Part shown: one piece after another, positions 43,173 through 54,629 of the stretch
Layout: the number at the start of each line of letters is the position of its first letter
How positions within the stretch are numbered: position 1 is the first letter of the stretch
Position numbers and translations under genes: made by a program
DNA from: Neoceratodus forsteri
Lineage: Eukaryota > Chordata > Ceratodontiformes > Ceratodontidae
Reading direction: 5' to 3'
Assembly (NCBI GenBank): GCA_016271365.2
Contig: CM057458.1
Span: forward strand, 203,518,501-203,582,500
Length of the DNA stretch: 64,000 nucleotides
Notes under the pieces: generated by a model
Seen by the model: only the letters and a program-made list of their open reading frames with translations
Databases searched by the model: none
Told to the model about the DNA's origin: nothing

Positions 43173-45437
43173 CTGTATCAAGTTACTTTGCTAAACCAGT
43201 AGGAGGAGAGAGAGCTTAATTGGTGGTGTGGCTTAGACACTATAAAAGCAGGTGATTCAAATTACAACTTACTGTTGCTAGCCTTGCTTGTAGAGCAGAA
43301 AGCAGCTAAGTAAAAGAAGCTACATTTTCTTGTTAATTTAACAGTTCTATCTCAGCAGGAGTCAGTGTCTGTTGAGATTAAGCAGCAGATACTTTATTAG
43401 ACATAGAAGGGGTCTTATTTAGGGTTAAAAAAAGAAAGAAAAGAAAGAAAGTCAGTGTGTGTTCTGTGCCGTGAAGGGCACTGTATCAAGTTACTTTGCT
43501 AAACCAGTAGGAGGAGAGAGAGCTTAATTGGTGGTGTGGCTTAGACACTATAAAAGCAGGTGATTCAAATCACAGCTTCCTGTTGCTAGCCTTGCTTGTA
43601 GAGCAGAAAGCAGCTAACTAAAAGAAGCTACATTTTCTTGTTAATTTAACACATATCTCAGCAGGAGTCAGTGTCTATTGAGATCAAGCAGCAGATACTT
43701 TATTAGAAGTAGAATGGGTCTTGTTTAGGGTTAAAAAAGAAAGAAAAGAAAGAAAGTCAGTGTGTGTTCTGTGCTGTGAAGGGTACTGTATCAACTTACT
43801 TTGCTAAACCAGTAGGAGGAGAGAGAGAGCTTAATTTGGGATGTGGCTTAGACACTATAAAAGCAGGTGACTCAAATTACAACTTCCTGTTGCTAGCCTT
43901 GCTTGTAGAGCAGAAAACACCTAACTAAAAGAAGCTACATTTTCTTATTAAGCGAACACTTATATCTCAGCAGGAGTCAGTGTCTGTTGAGATTAAGCAG
44001 CAGATACTTTATTAGAAGTAGAAGGGGTCTTGTTTAGGGTTAAAAAAAGAAAGAAAAGAAAGAAAGTCAGTATGTGTTATGTGCTGTGAAGGGTACTGTA
44101 TCAATGTACTTTGCTAAAACAGTAGGAGGAGAGAGAGCTTAATTGGGGGTGTGGCTTACACACTATAAAAACAGGTGACTCAAATTACAACTTCCTGTTG
44201 CTAGCCTTGTTTGTAGAGCAGAAAACACCTAACTAAAAGAAGCTACATTTTCTTATTAAGCGAACACTTCTATCTCAGCAGGAGTCAGTGTCTGTTGCGA
44301 TTAAGCAGCAGATACTTTATTAGACATAGAAGGGGTCTTATTTAGGGTTAAAAAAGAAAGAAAATAAAGAAAGTCAGTGTGTGTTCTGTGCTGTGATGGG
44401 TACTGTATCAACATACTTTGCTAAACCAGTAGGAGGAGAGAGAGCTTAATTGGGGGTGTGGCTTAGACACTATAAAAGCAGGTGACTCAAATTACAACTT
44501 CCTGTTGCTAGCCTTGTTTGTAGAGCAGAAAACACCTAACTAAAAGAAGCTACATTTTCTTATTAAGCGAACACTTCTATCTCAGCAGGAGTCAGTATCT
44601 GTTGAGATCAAGCAGCAGATACTTTATTAGAAGTAGAAGGGGTCTTATTTAAGGTTAAAAAAGAAAGAAAAGAAAGAAAGTCAGTGTGTGTTCTGTGCTG
44701 TGATGGGTACTGTATCAACATACTTTGCTAAACCAGTAGGAGGAGAGAGAGCTTAATTGGGGGTGTGGCTTAGACACTATGAAAGCAGGTCACTCAAATT
44801 ACAACTTCCTGTTGCTAGCCTTGCTTGTAGAGCAGAAAGAAGCTAACTAAAATAAGCTACATTTTCTTATTAATTTAACATTCATATCTCAGCAGGAGTC
44901 AGTGTCTGTTGAGATTAAGCAGCAGATACTTTATTAGAAATAGAAGGGGTCTTGTTTTGGGTTAAAAAAAGAAAGAAAATAGAGAAAGTCAGTGTGTGTT
45001 CTGTGCTGTGAAGGGTACTGTATCAATTTACTTTGCTAAACAGTAGGAGGAGAGAGAGCTTAATTGGGGGTGTGGCTTACACACTATAAAAACAGGTGAC
45101 TCAAATTACAACTTCCTGTTGCTAGCCTTGCTTGTAGAGCAGAAAGCAGCTAACTAAAAGAAGCTACATTTTCTAATCAATTTAACACTTATATCTCAGC
45201 AGGAGTCAGTGTCTGTTGAGATCAAGCAGCAGATACTTTATTAGAAGTAGAAGGGGTCTTATTTAGGGTTAAAAAAAGAAAGAAAAGAAAGAAAGTCAGT
45301 GTGTGTTCTGTGCTGTGAAGGGTACTGTATCAAGTTACTTTGCTAAACCAGTAGGAGGAGAGAGAGCTTAATTGGTGGTGTGGCTTAGACACTATAAAAG
45401 CAGGTGATTCAAATTACAACTTCCTGTTGCTAGCCTT
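43173..45437 (+). promoter_or_regulatory. Tandem CR1 promoter monomers (about 307 bp, 7.4 copies)
   Basis: Copies start at 43173, 43481, 43786, 44096, 44403, 44710, 45018 and 45325 (partial). Each has CTGTATCAA, a GTAGGAGGAGAGAG block, TTAGACACTATAAAAGCAGG, a TGTTGCTAGCC stretch and an A-rich GAAAGAAAAGAAAGAAAG end. TATA boxes are at 43241, 43549, 43856, 44164, 44471, 44778 (mutated to TATGAAAG), 45085 and 45393. The array sits directly upstream of the leader and ORF1, like the monomeric 5' regions of rodent L1. I infer that it is an internal promoter array. Confidence 0.85.
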
Positions 45438-45754
45438 TTTTCTTACTAATTGCCCTCCATCTCACCCTAAACCAGTTCTACTTATATAGCCACTGGATTT
45501 GACTGTCAACAGGAACTTCCTGTTTGACAGTAGGAAGGAAAGGATCATAGAGAAACATTGGTTTTGTCGACCCTAGAGGGAAAACGTAGCTCACTCTCCC
45601 TTCCCCAGCTGGTGGTGGTCTAACACTGAGCAAGGAAGAAGGAAGCTACTGAAGAATATAGGAAGTTGCTGTCCCAGAACGGGAAGGGTGAGAGTTGTAA
45701 GGAGAGGAGAGAGTAAGCATACAGAGAAACAGGAGAGGGGACACAAAATAAGAC
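45438..45754 (+). other. CR1-b 5' leader between promoter array and ORF1
   Basis: About 317 bp without motifs, apart from an inverted pair CTGTCAACAGGAAC and TTCCTGTTTGACAG near 45503-45533. Confidence 0.5.
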
Positions 45755-46680
45755 ATGATAGGAGTGGTACAGTGCAATGGCTGTGGGGCAGCAGTGTTCC
45801 AGGAGACATTCTGGAGGCTTTGATGCTGCCCTATTTGCAGGCACCTCTCTGGTTTGAAGGAGGAGGAGGTTGCCCGTCTCCAGGCTGACCTGGCTAGGAT
45901 TTGTGAAACCTCCTCCCCCAGGCAGGGACCACCTGGGCCAATGCCACTACCTCAGAGGTTGCCAAGAAAGAGGAGAGGCTGGACCAGGGTGGGCTCAGGG
46001 AGGCAGAGGGTGGTGGAACAGAGTTTCATCCCTCCAGATGTACCTCTCCACAATTCATTCACTCTTCTGGTGGATAGTGGTTCCTCTATGGAGGCACCTG
46101 CAGTGGAGTCCAAGGAGGATGCTGGGAACCTTTACAAAGGAGACCCACAGGAGGGTAGCATGGGACCCCACAGGGGAAGGAAACAACTCCTGGTGGGAGA
46201 CTCAATCATTAGAGGGGTAGAAATGGGGAGGAAGGGGAGAGGGAGGTAAGGTGCCTGCCTGGCACCAAGGCTTGGAGGGACAGGAAGTGAATCATCAGGA
46301 TCATGGGAGCAGCTGCATGAGGGAGGGAGCTGGATGTCATTGTCCACCTAGGGACAAATTACCTGGCTAGGAATGGGATCAGAGCAGTGCAAGAGGAGTT
46401 TGTAGAGTTGGGGAGGGGTCTTAGACAAGTAGCGCATACAGTAACCTTCTCAGAGGTGCTGCCTGTCTATGGCAAGGGTGATGCTAGGGTACTCTTCACC
46501 AGGGAATTCAATAAATGGTTGAAAAACTGGCGTGGAGCTCAGGGTTTTGGCTTCATTGGGGACTGGGGAGCCACCTGGAGGGATGCAGACCTATACTGGT
46601 GCGATGGTCTGCATCTGTCCGGGGGAACCAGGATCCTAGGTGAGAGGTTTAAATGCTTCATTGGCAAGCATTTAAACTAG
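45755..46680 (+). pseudogene. ORF1 of CR1-b (zinc finger, coiled coil, SGNH esterase)
   Basis: The frame opens at ATG 45755 with MIGVVQCNGCGAAVF, then a TGA at 45821 and CCPICRHLSG, giving CxxC and CPxC pairs for a zinc site. KEEEVARLQADLARI suggests a coiled coil. The esterase segment has RKQLLVGDSIIRG (catalytic serine in GDS, near 46195), VIVHLGTN (near 46345), and near the end YWCDGLHLSGG with the Asp and His. A frameshift lies between 46240 and 46330. Esterase-type ORF1 is known for CR1 elements; its role in mobility is unsettled. The start was chosen because it precedes the first Cys pair. Confidence 0.8.
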
Positions 46681-46859
46681 CCAAGGGGGGAGGCACTGAA
46701 AGGGAGCAGAGAAATCCCAGCCTCCCCCCACAAAACACGGTAATTAGTGAGGTGAACACCAAGGTACAATAGTCATTAGGGAGGAGGACAGAGGTAAATG
46801 TAAAAAAAGGCAAAGGCAGTAAGGACAAGAATGGGGCTAAAAGGGGTAAGGCCATCAAA

Positions 46860-49629
46860 AAGTGGAGGGTGATGAGTACCAATGCCTGTAGTCTGTGTAA
46901 CAAGCTCCTGAACTAGTGGCCTTGATGGAAGAGGGTTGCCTGGATATTGTGGCAGTCACAGAAACATGGTACACAGAGAACCATGACTGGGATGTCAACA
47001 TACCAGGTACACAATCTACAGGATGGACAGGGAGGGTAAAAGAGGAGGAGGAGTAGCTCTCTATGTAAAGGAAGGAGCAAGCAACAGAACTAAAGAGTAA
47101 ACAGGGAGCAGATGAGGCACTCTTGGTCACCCTGGAGACAGGAAATGGCACCACAATCTGCATGGGGGTTGCATACAGACCCCCATCTCAGGGGGAGGGA
47201 ATGGACAAGGAAATGATAGAAGGCTTCCTTAGAATGGCAGAAAAAGGGGAGATATTGTTGATGGGGGACCTGAATATGCTAGATGTTAACTGGAGCACCT
47301 TTGCTGCAGGCACATCCAAGAGCATAGTCATTCTTGATGCCCTACAGGGGGCATGCCTTAGACAGCTAGTATTGGAACCCACTTGGGAGGGAGCAATCTT
47401 AGACCTGGTACTCTCAAATGGAGATGGAGAAAGAATCTCAGATTTAGAAGTGGGTAGCCATCTGGGAACAAATGACCACCAAACAGTGTGGTTCACGATA
47501 AACACAGCCATACAATCAAGCCATACAAAAGCAAGAGTATTGGACCTTAGGAGGGCTGACTTTGGGAAAATGAGAGCGTGCCTCAGAAAAGCATTAGCAA
47601 ATAGGCAAGAAAAAGGGGTGGAGGAACAATGGGGAGTAATCAAAACAACCATCACAGAGGCAACAAGCCTTTGTGTAAAGCAAATCAACAAAACACAACG
47701 AAGGAAAAAACTGCTATGGTTCTCAAAAGAGGTGGCAGGGAAGGTTAAGGAGAAAAGGATAGCATTCAGGAAATATAAGGAAACACAGAAGGAGCAGGAC
47801 AGAGAACTTTATCAGTTAAAGCAGAAATAGGCTGGGAAGGCAGTCAGAATAGCAAAGGCCCAAACTGAGGAAAGGATAGCCAACTCTGTTAAGAAGGGGG
47901 ATAAGACCTTTTATAGGTACATTAGGGAGCGAAGAAAGACCAAAGGAGGGATACTGAGGCTTAATAAAGAGGAGGGAATGTGGGTAGAGGGTGACTGTGA
48001 AAAAGCAGGGATACTGAATGAATATTTCTGCTCAGTATTCACAAAGGAAGAGGAGGGGGAGGTACCTAAACCAAACAAGAGAAACACTCTGAAGACGGGG
48101 GTTGATACCAGTCCATTTACAGAAGAAAGGGTTCTGAAAGAACTAATAAAATTGAAGGTGGACAAAGCAATGGGGACTGATGGGATTCACCCAAGAATTC
48201 TAAAGCAACTAAGGGTAGAACTAGTGACACCGCTGACTACTCTCTTTAACAAATCATAGGAGGATGGGGTGGTACCTGAGGACTGGAGGAGGGTGGATGT
48301 GATTCCTCTTCACAAAAGTGGGAGCAGGACAGAGGCAGAAAACTACAGACCAGTTAGTTTGACCTCAGTGGTAGGGAAAATGATGGAATCACTTCTGAAG
48401 GAAAGAATTGCTGAGTACCTAGAGGCCAGTGGGGCACAGGACCCAAGGCAGCATGGATTCACGATGGGAAGGTCGTGTCAGAAGAATGTAATAGATTTCT
48501 TTGACTGGGTGACCAAAGTAGTAGACCAGGGAGGGGCTGTGGACATGGCCTACCTAGATTTTAGCAAGGCATTTGATACAGTCCCTCGCATAAGATTAAT
48601 ACACAAGTTAGCCAGCCTTGGAGTGGGTCCCAAGGTGGTAGCCTGGATAACAAATTGGCTAGACAACAGGACTCAAAGGGTAGTAGTAAATGGAGTCCAA
48701 AGTGAAGTAAGCAGGGTTATTAGTGGGGTACTGCAGGGTTCAGTACTAGGACCGGTCCTTTTTAATGTCATTATAAGTGACATTGCAGAGGAACTGGAAG
48801 GAAAAGTATGTCTCTTTGCAGACGACACAAATATCTGCAACAGGGTTGATACACAAGATGGAGTGGAAAGGATGAGAAGGGACTTGGCAAGGTTGGAGGA
48901 ATGGTCAGATGTATGGCAGCTCAGATTCAATGCAAAGAAGTGCAAGGTAATGCACTTGGGAAACAAAAATACAGGGGAAGAGTACACAATGGGGGGTGAG
49001 ATACTGACAACAGTAAAAATGGAAAGGGACCTGGGGGTAATTATATTAAATGACCTAAAGGTGGGTAAGCAATGTGAGAAGGCAGTAAGGAAGGCTGGGG
49101 GGATACTGGGATGCATAGAGAGAGGCATCAATAGTAGAAAATGGGAAGTTGTTATTCCTCTGTACAGACAGTTGGTGAGACCCCATTTGGAGTACTGTGT
49201 GCAGTTCTGGAGACCCCATCTCCGAAAAGACATAGACAGAGTGGAGGCTGTCCAGAGAGGACAACAAAATGGTGCAGGGTCTGCACCAGAAGACTACTGA
49301 AGAAAGACTAAAGGAGCTTAATATGTATACCATTGAAGAAAGAAGGAGAGAGGGACATAATAGAAACTTTCAAGTACTTCAAGGGAATCAACAAAGTCCA
49401 AGAGGGTAGCATCTTTCAGAAAAAGAGATGTGCAAGAACAAGGGGGCACAATTTGAAGATAGAGGGGGGATGGCTCAAAGGTAATGTGAGGAAGTATTTT
49501 TTCATGGAGAAGGTTGTGGATGCATGGAACAGCCTCCCTGAGGAGGTTATGGAGTCAAGAACAGTGGGGGAATTCAAGAATGCATGGGACAGACATAAGG
49601 CAGTCCTAGTGGGGTGTAGGAGGAAGTAA
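46860..49629 (+). pseudogene. ORF2 of CR1-b (endonuclease and reverse transcriptase)
   Basis: Endonuclease motifs are MSTNACSLCNKL (46870), VTETWYT, GDLNMLDVNWS (47270), LDLVLSNGDGERI and GTNDHQTVWFTI (47465, with the catalytic His). The linker reads KEQDRELYQLKQK, stopped by TAG at 47828. The reverse transcriptase reads VDKAMGTDGIHPRIL, TAG at 48257, EDWRRVDVIPLHKSG, NYRPVSLTSVVGKMMES, DFSKAFDTVP, QGSVLGPVLFN, FADD at 48815-48826, and PHLEYCVQFWRPHL. A frameshift near 49256 precedes the C-terminal arm with KYFFMEKVVDAWNSLPEEV. Four to six lesions in about 920 codons is light damage. Confidence 0.92.
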
Positions 49630-49741
49630 GCTGTTGGTTAACTAGGATCTGCAGCTTATCTGTTAGGTAGGAAAATGGGCATACTAGGTGGGCCAAGCAG
49701 TCCTTATCTGCCGTCACATTCTATGTTTCTATGTTTCTATG

Positions 49742-52700
49742 CAGTACCTTTCCTTTTTCATTGATGAATGGAGCCTACTATCCCACTAGTAATGTAATAG
49801 TATTAATAGTATCAGGAAGAGGCTAGCTTTGTACTCGCATTACAATCTTTTACTGCTGGTATATTTCTTACAGGATACAGGACTTCACACTACTGTTGAC
49901 CTCAAGCAGGCCATAAGTCACTGGCATGTTGGTCCTTCATACTGGTTCATTGGACTAGATACATGCTCTGAGGTAGCCATACTGTTTAAGAACATAGAAA
50001 TGCAGCTTATTAAATTAGTTGACTCGTCACCAGACAGAGCCCTGGTAATTGTTATAAAAATACAAAATGTTTTATTCCATCTTATTTATGTCTATGTGGC
50101 ACAAACAAAGGCTGAACGAATTGAACTCTTTCAGTTAATACAGCCATAGTGTATTTGTATTCCGCCCAAAATATCACATTAGGGGTTGACTTTAACTGTG
50201 GGTTAACCTTAAAAGACAGAGGTAAAGCTACTGCTACAAGAAATATTTTCTGCAACATGGCTTTTCTAAGCAACATGGTAAGAAATACTGATCACCTAGA
50301 TGCTTATTTAACAGCAACAGGAAGACCAGACACAACATTTCATAAAAGATCCCTAGCCACCAGAATTGATCATTTGTTTATCACTCCTACACTACATATT
50401 CACACAGCCAGGATATCATTCACAGAGTTCTCTGATCGTAACATTTTACATATACAGTTAGGGAATGTCACTCTTCCTCCCCATGGGCCAGGCATCTGGA
50501 AGTTTAATTCTTCTGTACTACTTCAGCTGGGCACAAAACAAATTCTGCAGTATTTTCTGGAGGCCAGAAAATCTGAGGCTGTGATGTATGAAAATCCTAT
50601 TTCCTGGTGGGAAGACACCATTGTTGATCTTACAGCTTTGTTGCAGACTCATAGTAAAACACTGTATAAAGATACCTATTTTTCTTACTTACAAAATAGA
50701 AGGCAGTTACAGAAATTTTTAACACTTTCATCCACTACTAAACAGAATTTTACACCTCAGAGCCAGTCCATAAAGCAAAAAAAATTATGCAGTTTCATAT
50801 CCAACAAGCTCAAGGGCTGCAACAACAGCAAAAATTCAGGATGCAAGGAAAAAAAGGAAAGATATGGCCATATAAAGGGTGACATATTAGAAACCAACAA
50901 AAACATATGGAGAGCTTGCTGAACCAGGCAAAGGTATTATGCTCTGATACACAAAACAGTTTACGAATTGTAACCTAGCACACTTTGCAGCTCTTTCAGC
51001 TAGCACCTATAAACCATGCCATGCTAGAAGCCTTTTTCGACTCATTCACTACACTGGCAATTCCACCAGAATTTGAAGGTAATTTAGTACAGGATATCTC
51101 CCTTATGGAAGCTGAGAAAGTCATGCTTTCTTTAGGCACCAGGTGGAGATGGACTAACTTGTGAATTATACAGTATAAAATTATTGGCCAGGGTATAGTC
51201 ACTGAATTGGCTTCAGACTTCACTAATATATTAAATAGAAGCTCTCCGTCACTTAGAATGACAAATGGATTGTTAATATATTTACATAAAAAGGACAATA
51301 AGCAAGACATCAATAATTGGAGACCCATTTGTCTCCTTAATACTGATTTTAACATTCTGGCTAAAATTTTAAACTCTTGACTTTTATTAGTGGCAAAATC
51401 ACTCATCTCATAGACATAAACCAATTCAATTCCTGGCAGGAACATCACTGAACATTTGATATGACTTAAAGAAATTTTTGCACATAGCGGTAGGAATAAG
51501 TTTTCTGGTTTTCTATTGTCACTGGACCAGCAAAAGGTGTTCTACTTGGTCAGTCATGACTTTTTATGGGCTACCCTTAAGAAGTATGGTGTACCACAAC
51601 AATTTATTGGCTGAATACAATGTTTATATACAACTACCGTGGTTACATCCATTGTAAAAGGTTGGAAAGGCCCTATGCTACCGGTATTGAAGTGAGTCAG
51701 GCAGGGATGCCCCTTCAACCCCCTATTAAATGCTTTCTTCACCGATCCCCTACTGACACTACTGAACTCTTCTCCAGTTTTGCAACCAAAATGCATACAT
51801 AATATTACAGTTATACACAAAAGCTATAGATTGCGCAGATGAGCTCTGCATTCTGTTAGCAGATAGACAATCAGCAGAAGAGGCGATTCGGCTATGTGAT
51901 GCATGTGGCACATACGAGTCGTGCCTGAAAATAATCATTTCATGGCTAGTGCACCTACCCGGTTAACAGGGGTAGCCTTGGCCCCTTATTAGGATCTATA
52001 AATGCCCCTAGTTATACAAGGGAATTATTCTTAAAGTTGAAATGATGGCAAATCACTAGCCAGATGATACCAAATCCAGGAAAGAGGTATATATCTGGAC
52101 TCTGACACAGTATTTTCAGGAACCTGATACTTTCCCACGATGCCCCCCTCAACACCAAACATCTTTACTTCATTTATTAAAAGAAAGCAGAATTCTTATC
52201 AAGATGTGGGATTTACATAGGTTAAGCTGTCATGAAAGAATTAACATAAAGGCAAATTATAAGCACAAACAATGGAAGAGTAGATGTGCAACAGGCCACA
52301 ATGTATCCAGCAGTTAGAGACCATAGACCATCTTTTCTTTACTTGCTCTTACATTAGTAACTTTTGGATAATACCATCTGCCACTTGGAAAGAACCTTGG
52401 TTTAATTCGGTACAATATGAAGTGCTCATGCTAGGTCATTACACCAGTTTCAGGACCAAATGGCATAACTGCACAATACATGTGGTTTTGATGGTGATGA
52501 AGTGGTATGTTTGAAATATTAGAAGCCTTTTCACTCTTCAGCAAAAACTTATTTCCCATACAGAGTTGCTTTAGAAAATTAACACAGAATTAAGGAAATA
52601 CAATACTTACTATACAGAAGCTACACATATGATTAAAAATCACCTACCCGCAGTATGGAGGAATATACCATGGTTGACAGACACAGATGTCCCAGTCACT

Positions 52701-52760
52701 GAATTGTTTAAGAAAATAGGTTATTCTTTTCTTATTATTTGTATTCTGTTGATAAATAAT
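49742..52760 (+). pseudogene. ORF2 of Tx1-B (endonuclease and reverse transcriptase)
   Basis: The endonuclease reads HWHVGPSYWF, VAILFKN, VDFNCGLTLKDRGKATATRN, RPDTTFHKRSLATRID and FSDRNILHIQLG. The last block has Arg (50437-50439) where the family needs the SDH histidine. The reverse transcriptase has NNWRPICLLNTDFNILAKIL (51315), GRNITEHL-like text, and SLDQQKVFYLVSHDFLW. The catalytic box reads CADE at 51832-51843 in place of YADD. The C-terminal Cys/His segment is CNRPQCIQQLETIDHLFF. Many stops are present; the copy is old. Confidence 0.85.
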
Positions 52761-53031
52761 TTTCTTTAAGTAAATAGATTTTGTAAACTCCTTATTAGTA
52801 CAGGATACATGTTAAGTCCAGACAAGCGCTTCTGGTTTTATATATATATATATATTTAGAGGTTTAAAGGTTTTTGTTTTTTGTTTACAGTATTAGGGAA
52901 ATGTTTCTAATCTTATGATGAATGCACTTTGTAATTTTCCTTTTTCCCTTTCATTTTGTACTCATGTAAATGCTATAATGTGTTATTTTTTGTGATGTAT
53001 GTAATTGTTTGATTATTTTCCCTAATAAACT
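52761..53031 (+). other. Tx1-B 3' untranslated tail
   Basis: AT-rich, with a (TA)n at 52841-52856, and a TAATAAACTCT end just before the SINE target text. The corresponding end of Tx1-A is TTTAATAAAAATG. Confidence 0.6.
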
Positions 53032-53040
53032 CTCTCACTC

Positions 53041-53252
53041 TTTTCAAGAAGTGCCATGGGATCTTTAACATTCACCTGAACAGGCAGACAAAACCTCAGT
53101 TTAATGTCTCATCCAAAAGACAGCAGCTCAGCTACAGTGTCAATACTGGGATTTTAACCAAAGTGCCTGGTGTGGGAATGAAACCCACAGCCTTCCAGTC
53201 TTCCAACCTCAGAGGCAAGTGTGCAACTTGCTGAGCCACTGACACTGCTATC
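53041..53252 (-). mobile_element. tRNA-derived SINE copy S2, head half
   Basis: It resumes at TTTTCAAGAAGTGCCATGGG and runs through TTTAATGTCTCATCC to a tRNA-like head in minus orientation with GTGGCTCAGCAAG and GGGTTTCATTCCC boxes. The 3' half is at 37138-37269 and 32858-32917. I recall this CATGGGATCTTTAAC...GTTTAATGTCTCATC sequence as a widespread vertebrate repeat in which the two halves are contiguous. Confidence 0.75.
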
Positions 53253-53700
53253 TGAAAGAGATCTGAGGAAGCATTTCCTCATTGTTTACAGTATATTGCA
53301 TTTTTACCCTTCATTTAGTCAGTTTTATATCTTTAGAAGGTTATATTTCAAACAGAAGCAGTCTTACCCCATTTGTTCCTGAAAGTGGGTCAAACTTTTA
53401 ATTATACTCCTGGAGCTATGTTCTCCTGGGTACCTGCCACCCCCCCCCCCATTTCCAGTATTGCACCATTGGGCTTCTTCCCCCAGATGTAAAATAGGGT
53501 GGATGCAGGACCCCACTGAAAATGAACAGTTGCCTTTCTCCTGGGTAATCCTCATTAGTTAAATTGTACAATAACTTGTATATTATGTGTAAAAATAAAA
53601 TAAATACAAGATCTAAAGGCCTATGGTTTAAATTCAGACTGGCAATAAAGGAACAGTTACCCAGTACTGTATACACCCTTTTTTAAATCAAGGTTTTTAT
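53253..53700. other. No recognisable feature
   Basis: Mixed sequence with a C-run near 53441-53450. No gene or known repeat was seen. Confidence 0.4.
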
Positions 53701-54625
53701 CCTCCTGTCTCCATCTGGCCCCTGTCTGCTCCAGTCTGCCCAACCCATTACCCACCTCCTCCAGTGACTATCTCTGCAGTTAAGTCCTCAATGGATTACC
53801 CCCATAGCGGGGCTGTCCAGGCAGGTCAGGCCCCTCTGGATCACAATTCAGTAGCTCCAGAGAAGGAGCCTAGTCAGTGGTGTGGAACATGCAGTTAGCT
53901 GGAGTGCCATCCTGCTCATTGGGGCCTTTTTCCTCCCACTTTTCTTCCCTAGTGCCACAGAGCATGCAATGATGCACTGCAAGTTCATGCAGAGGCACCC
54001 ACATGCATATCAGCATCCACATGATGGCCCTATGTAGGTACACCTGCTGTGCTACCACTCAGTTTCTGCAGGGTGACAGGCAAACAGTGGTGCATCAAGT
54101 CCCCCCCCACAAGAGAAGAGAATAATCAATGGAATGCTCTGGCCTCCCCCCCCCAGCAGCCCACACGTGACTTTAGTCTGTGCCCAAACCCGTGTCGCTG
54201 GTGCAGCAGGTGGTTGCTGTACTACTGTGCAACTGGGATGGTGAAACAGTTTTTTTAATTATTATTGTGTTTTTATCCAGGGTCTTTCTCCATTTTCATC
54301 CGCCCCCTTCCTTGGGCGTGCACAGGTACATGTGGAGGCATGTATGTGCACCACGTTCTGAGGCACCCTCCTGACTTGCAGCCCCTCCCTCCTGTGCTGC
54401 CACCAGACCTCCACCAGGTGGGAGTGGAACTATGAGGGGGGCGCGACAACCACCCCAGGAGAGGAGAGCTGCAGTTAGGCTGCTCGATCCTGTTCAGTCC
54501 TCCTCCCCCCCGACAACCTGAGGTCATTCTTAAACCTGGGTCTCTGGCATGGCACGAAGTATGGCATCCAGTGCCTCAACCCTCAGCACCAGTGGGCCAG
54601 CTGGGATGGTGAAACTGTTAACAGT
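53701..54625 (-). repeat. Two tandem copies of a diverged dispersed repeat
   Basis: Copy 1 (about 53870-54257) and copy 2 (about 54280-54620) both end GCAACTGGGATGGTGAAACAG-like and CAGCTGGGATGGTGAAACTG. Both carry a GCA(T/C)GTGGAGGCA or CATGCAGAGGCAC segment. The end of copy 2 is the reverse complement of the start of the 510-bp retroposon at 29525 over about 45 bp. Read on the minus strand, these are probably older members of that retroposon family. Confidence 0.5.
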
Positions 54626-54629
54626 CTAT

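Larger units (their letters stand above)
40004..49741 (+). mobile_element. Nearly full-length CR1 LINE with monomeric promoter array (CR1-b)
   Basis: Layout: a partial promoter monomer (40004-40212), an antisense CR1 insertion (40213-43172), seven monomers of 305-310 bp (43173-45324), a last partial monomer (45325-45437), a 5' leader, ORF1 (45755-46680), ORF2 (about 46860-49629), and a 3' end with TTCTATGTTTCTATG at 49727-49741. Both flanks are Tx1-B sequence. Only a handful of stops and frameshifts interrupt the ORFs, so this is one of the younger copies here. Confidence 0.9.
37270..53031 (+). mobile_element. Tx1-clade LINE (Tx1-B), interrupted by CR1 copies
   Basis: ORF1 lies at 37304-39650 and ORF2 at 49742-52760, with a 3' tail ending CCTAATAAACTCT at about 53031. 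Insertions inside are a CR1 fragment (37851-38153) and a nearly full-length CR1 (40004-49741). The SINE target text CTCACTC and TTTTCAAGAA follow directly. Without the insertions the element is about 5.7 kb, close to full length for this clade. Confidence 0.75.

Noticed and set aside
43173..45437. CRISPR array or satellite DNA
   Set aside because: The units are 307 bp with no spacers, and they stand directly upstream of a CR1 leader; a promoter monomer array explains them better.
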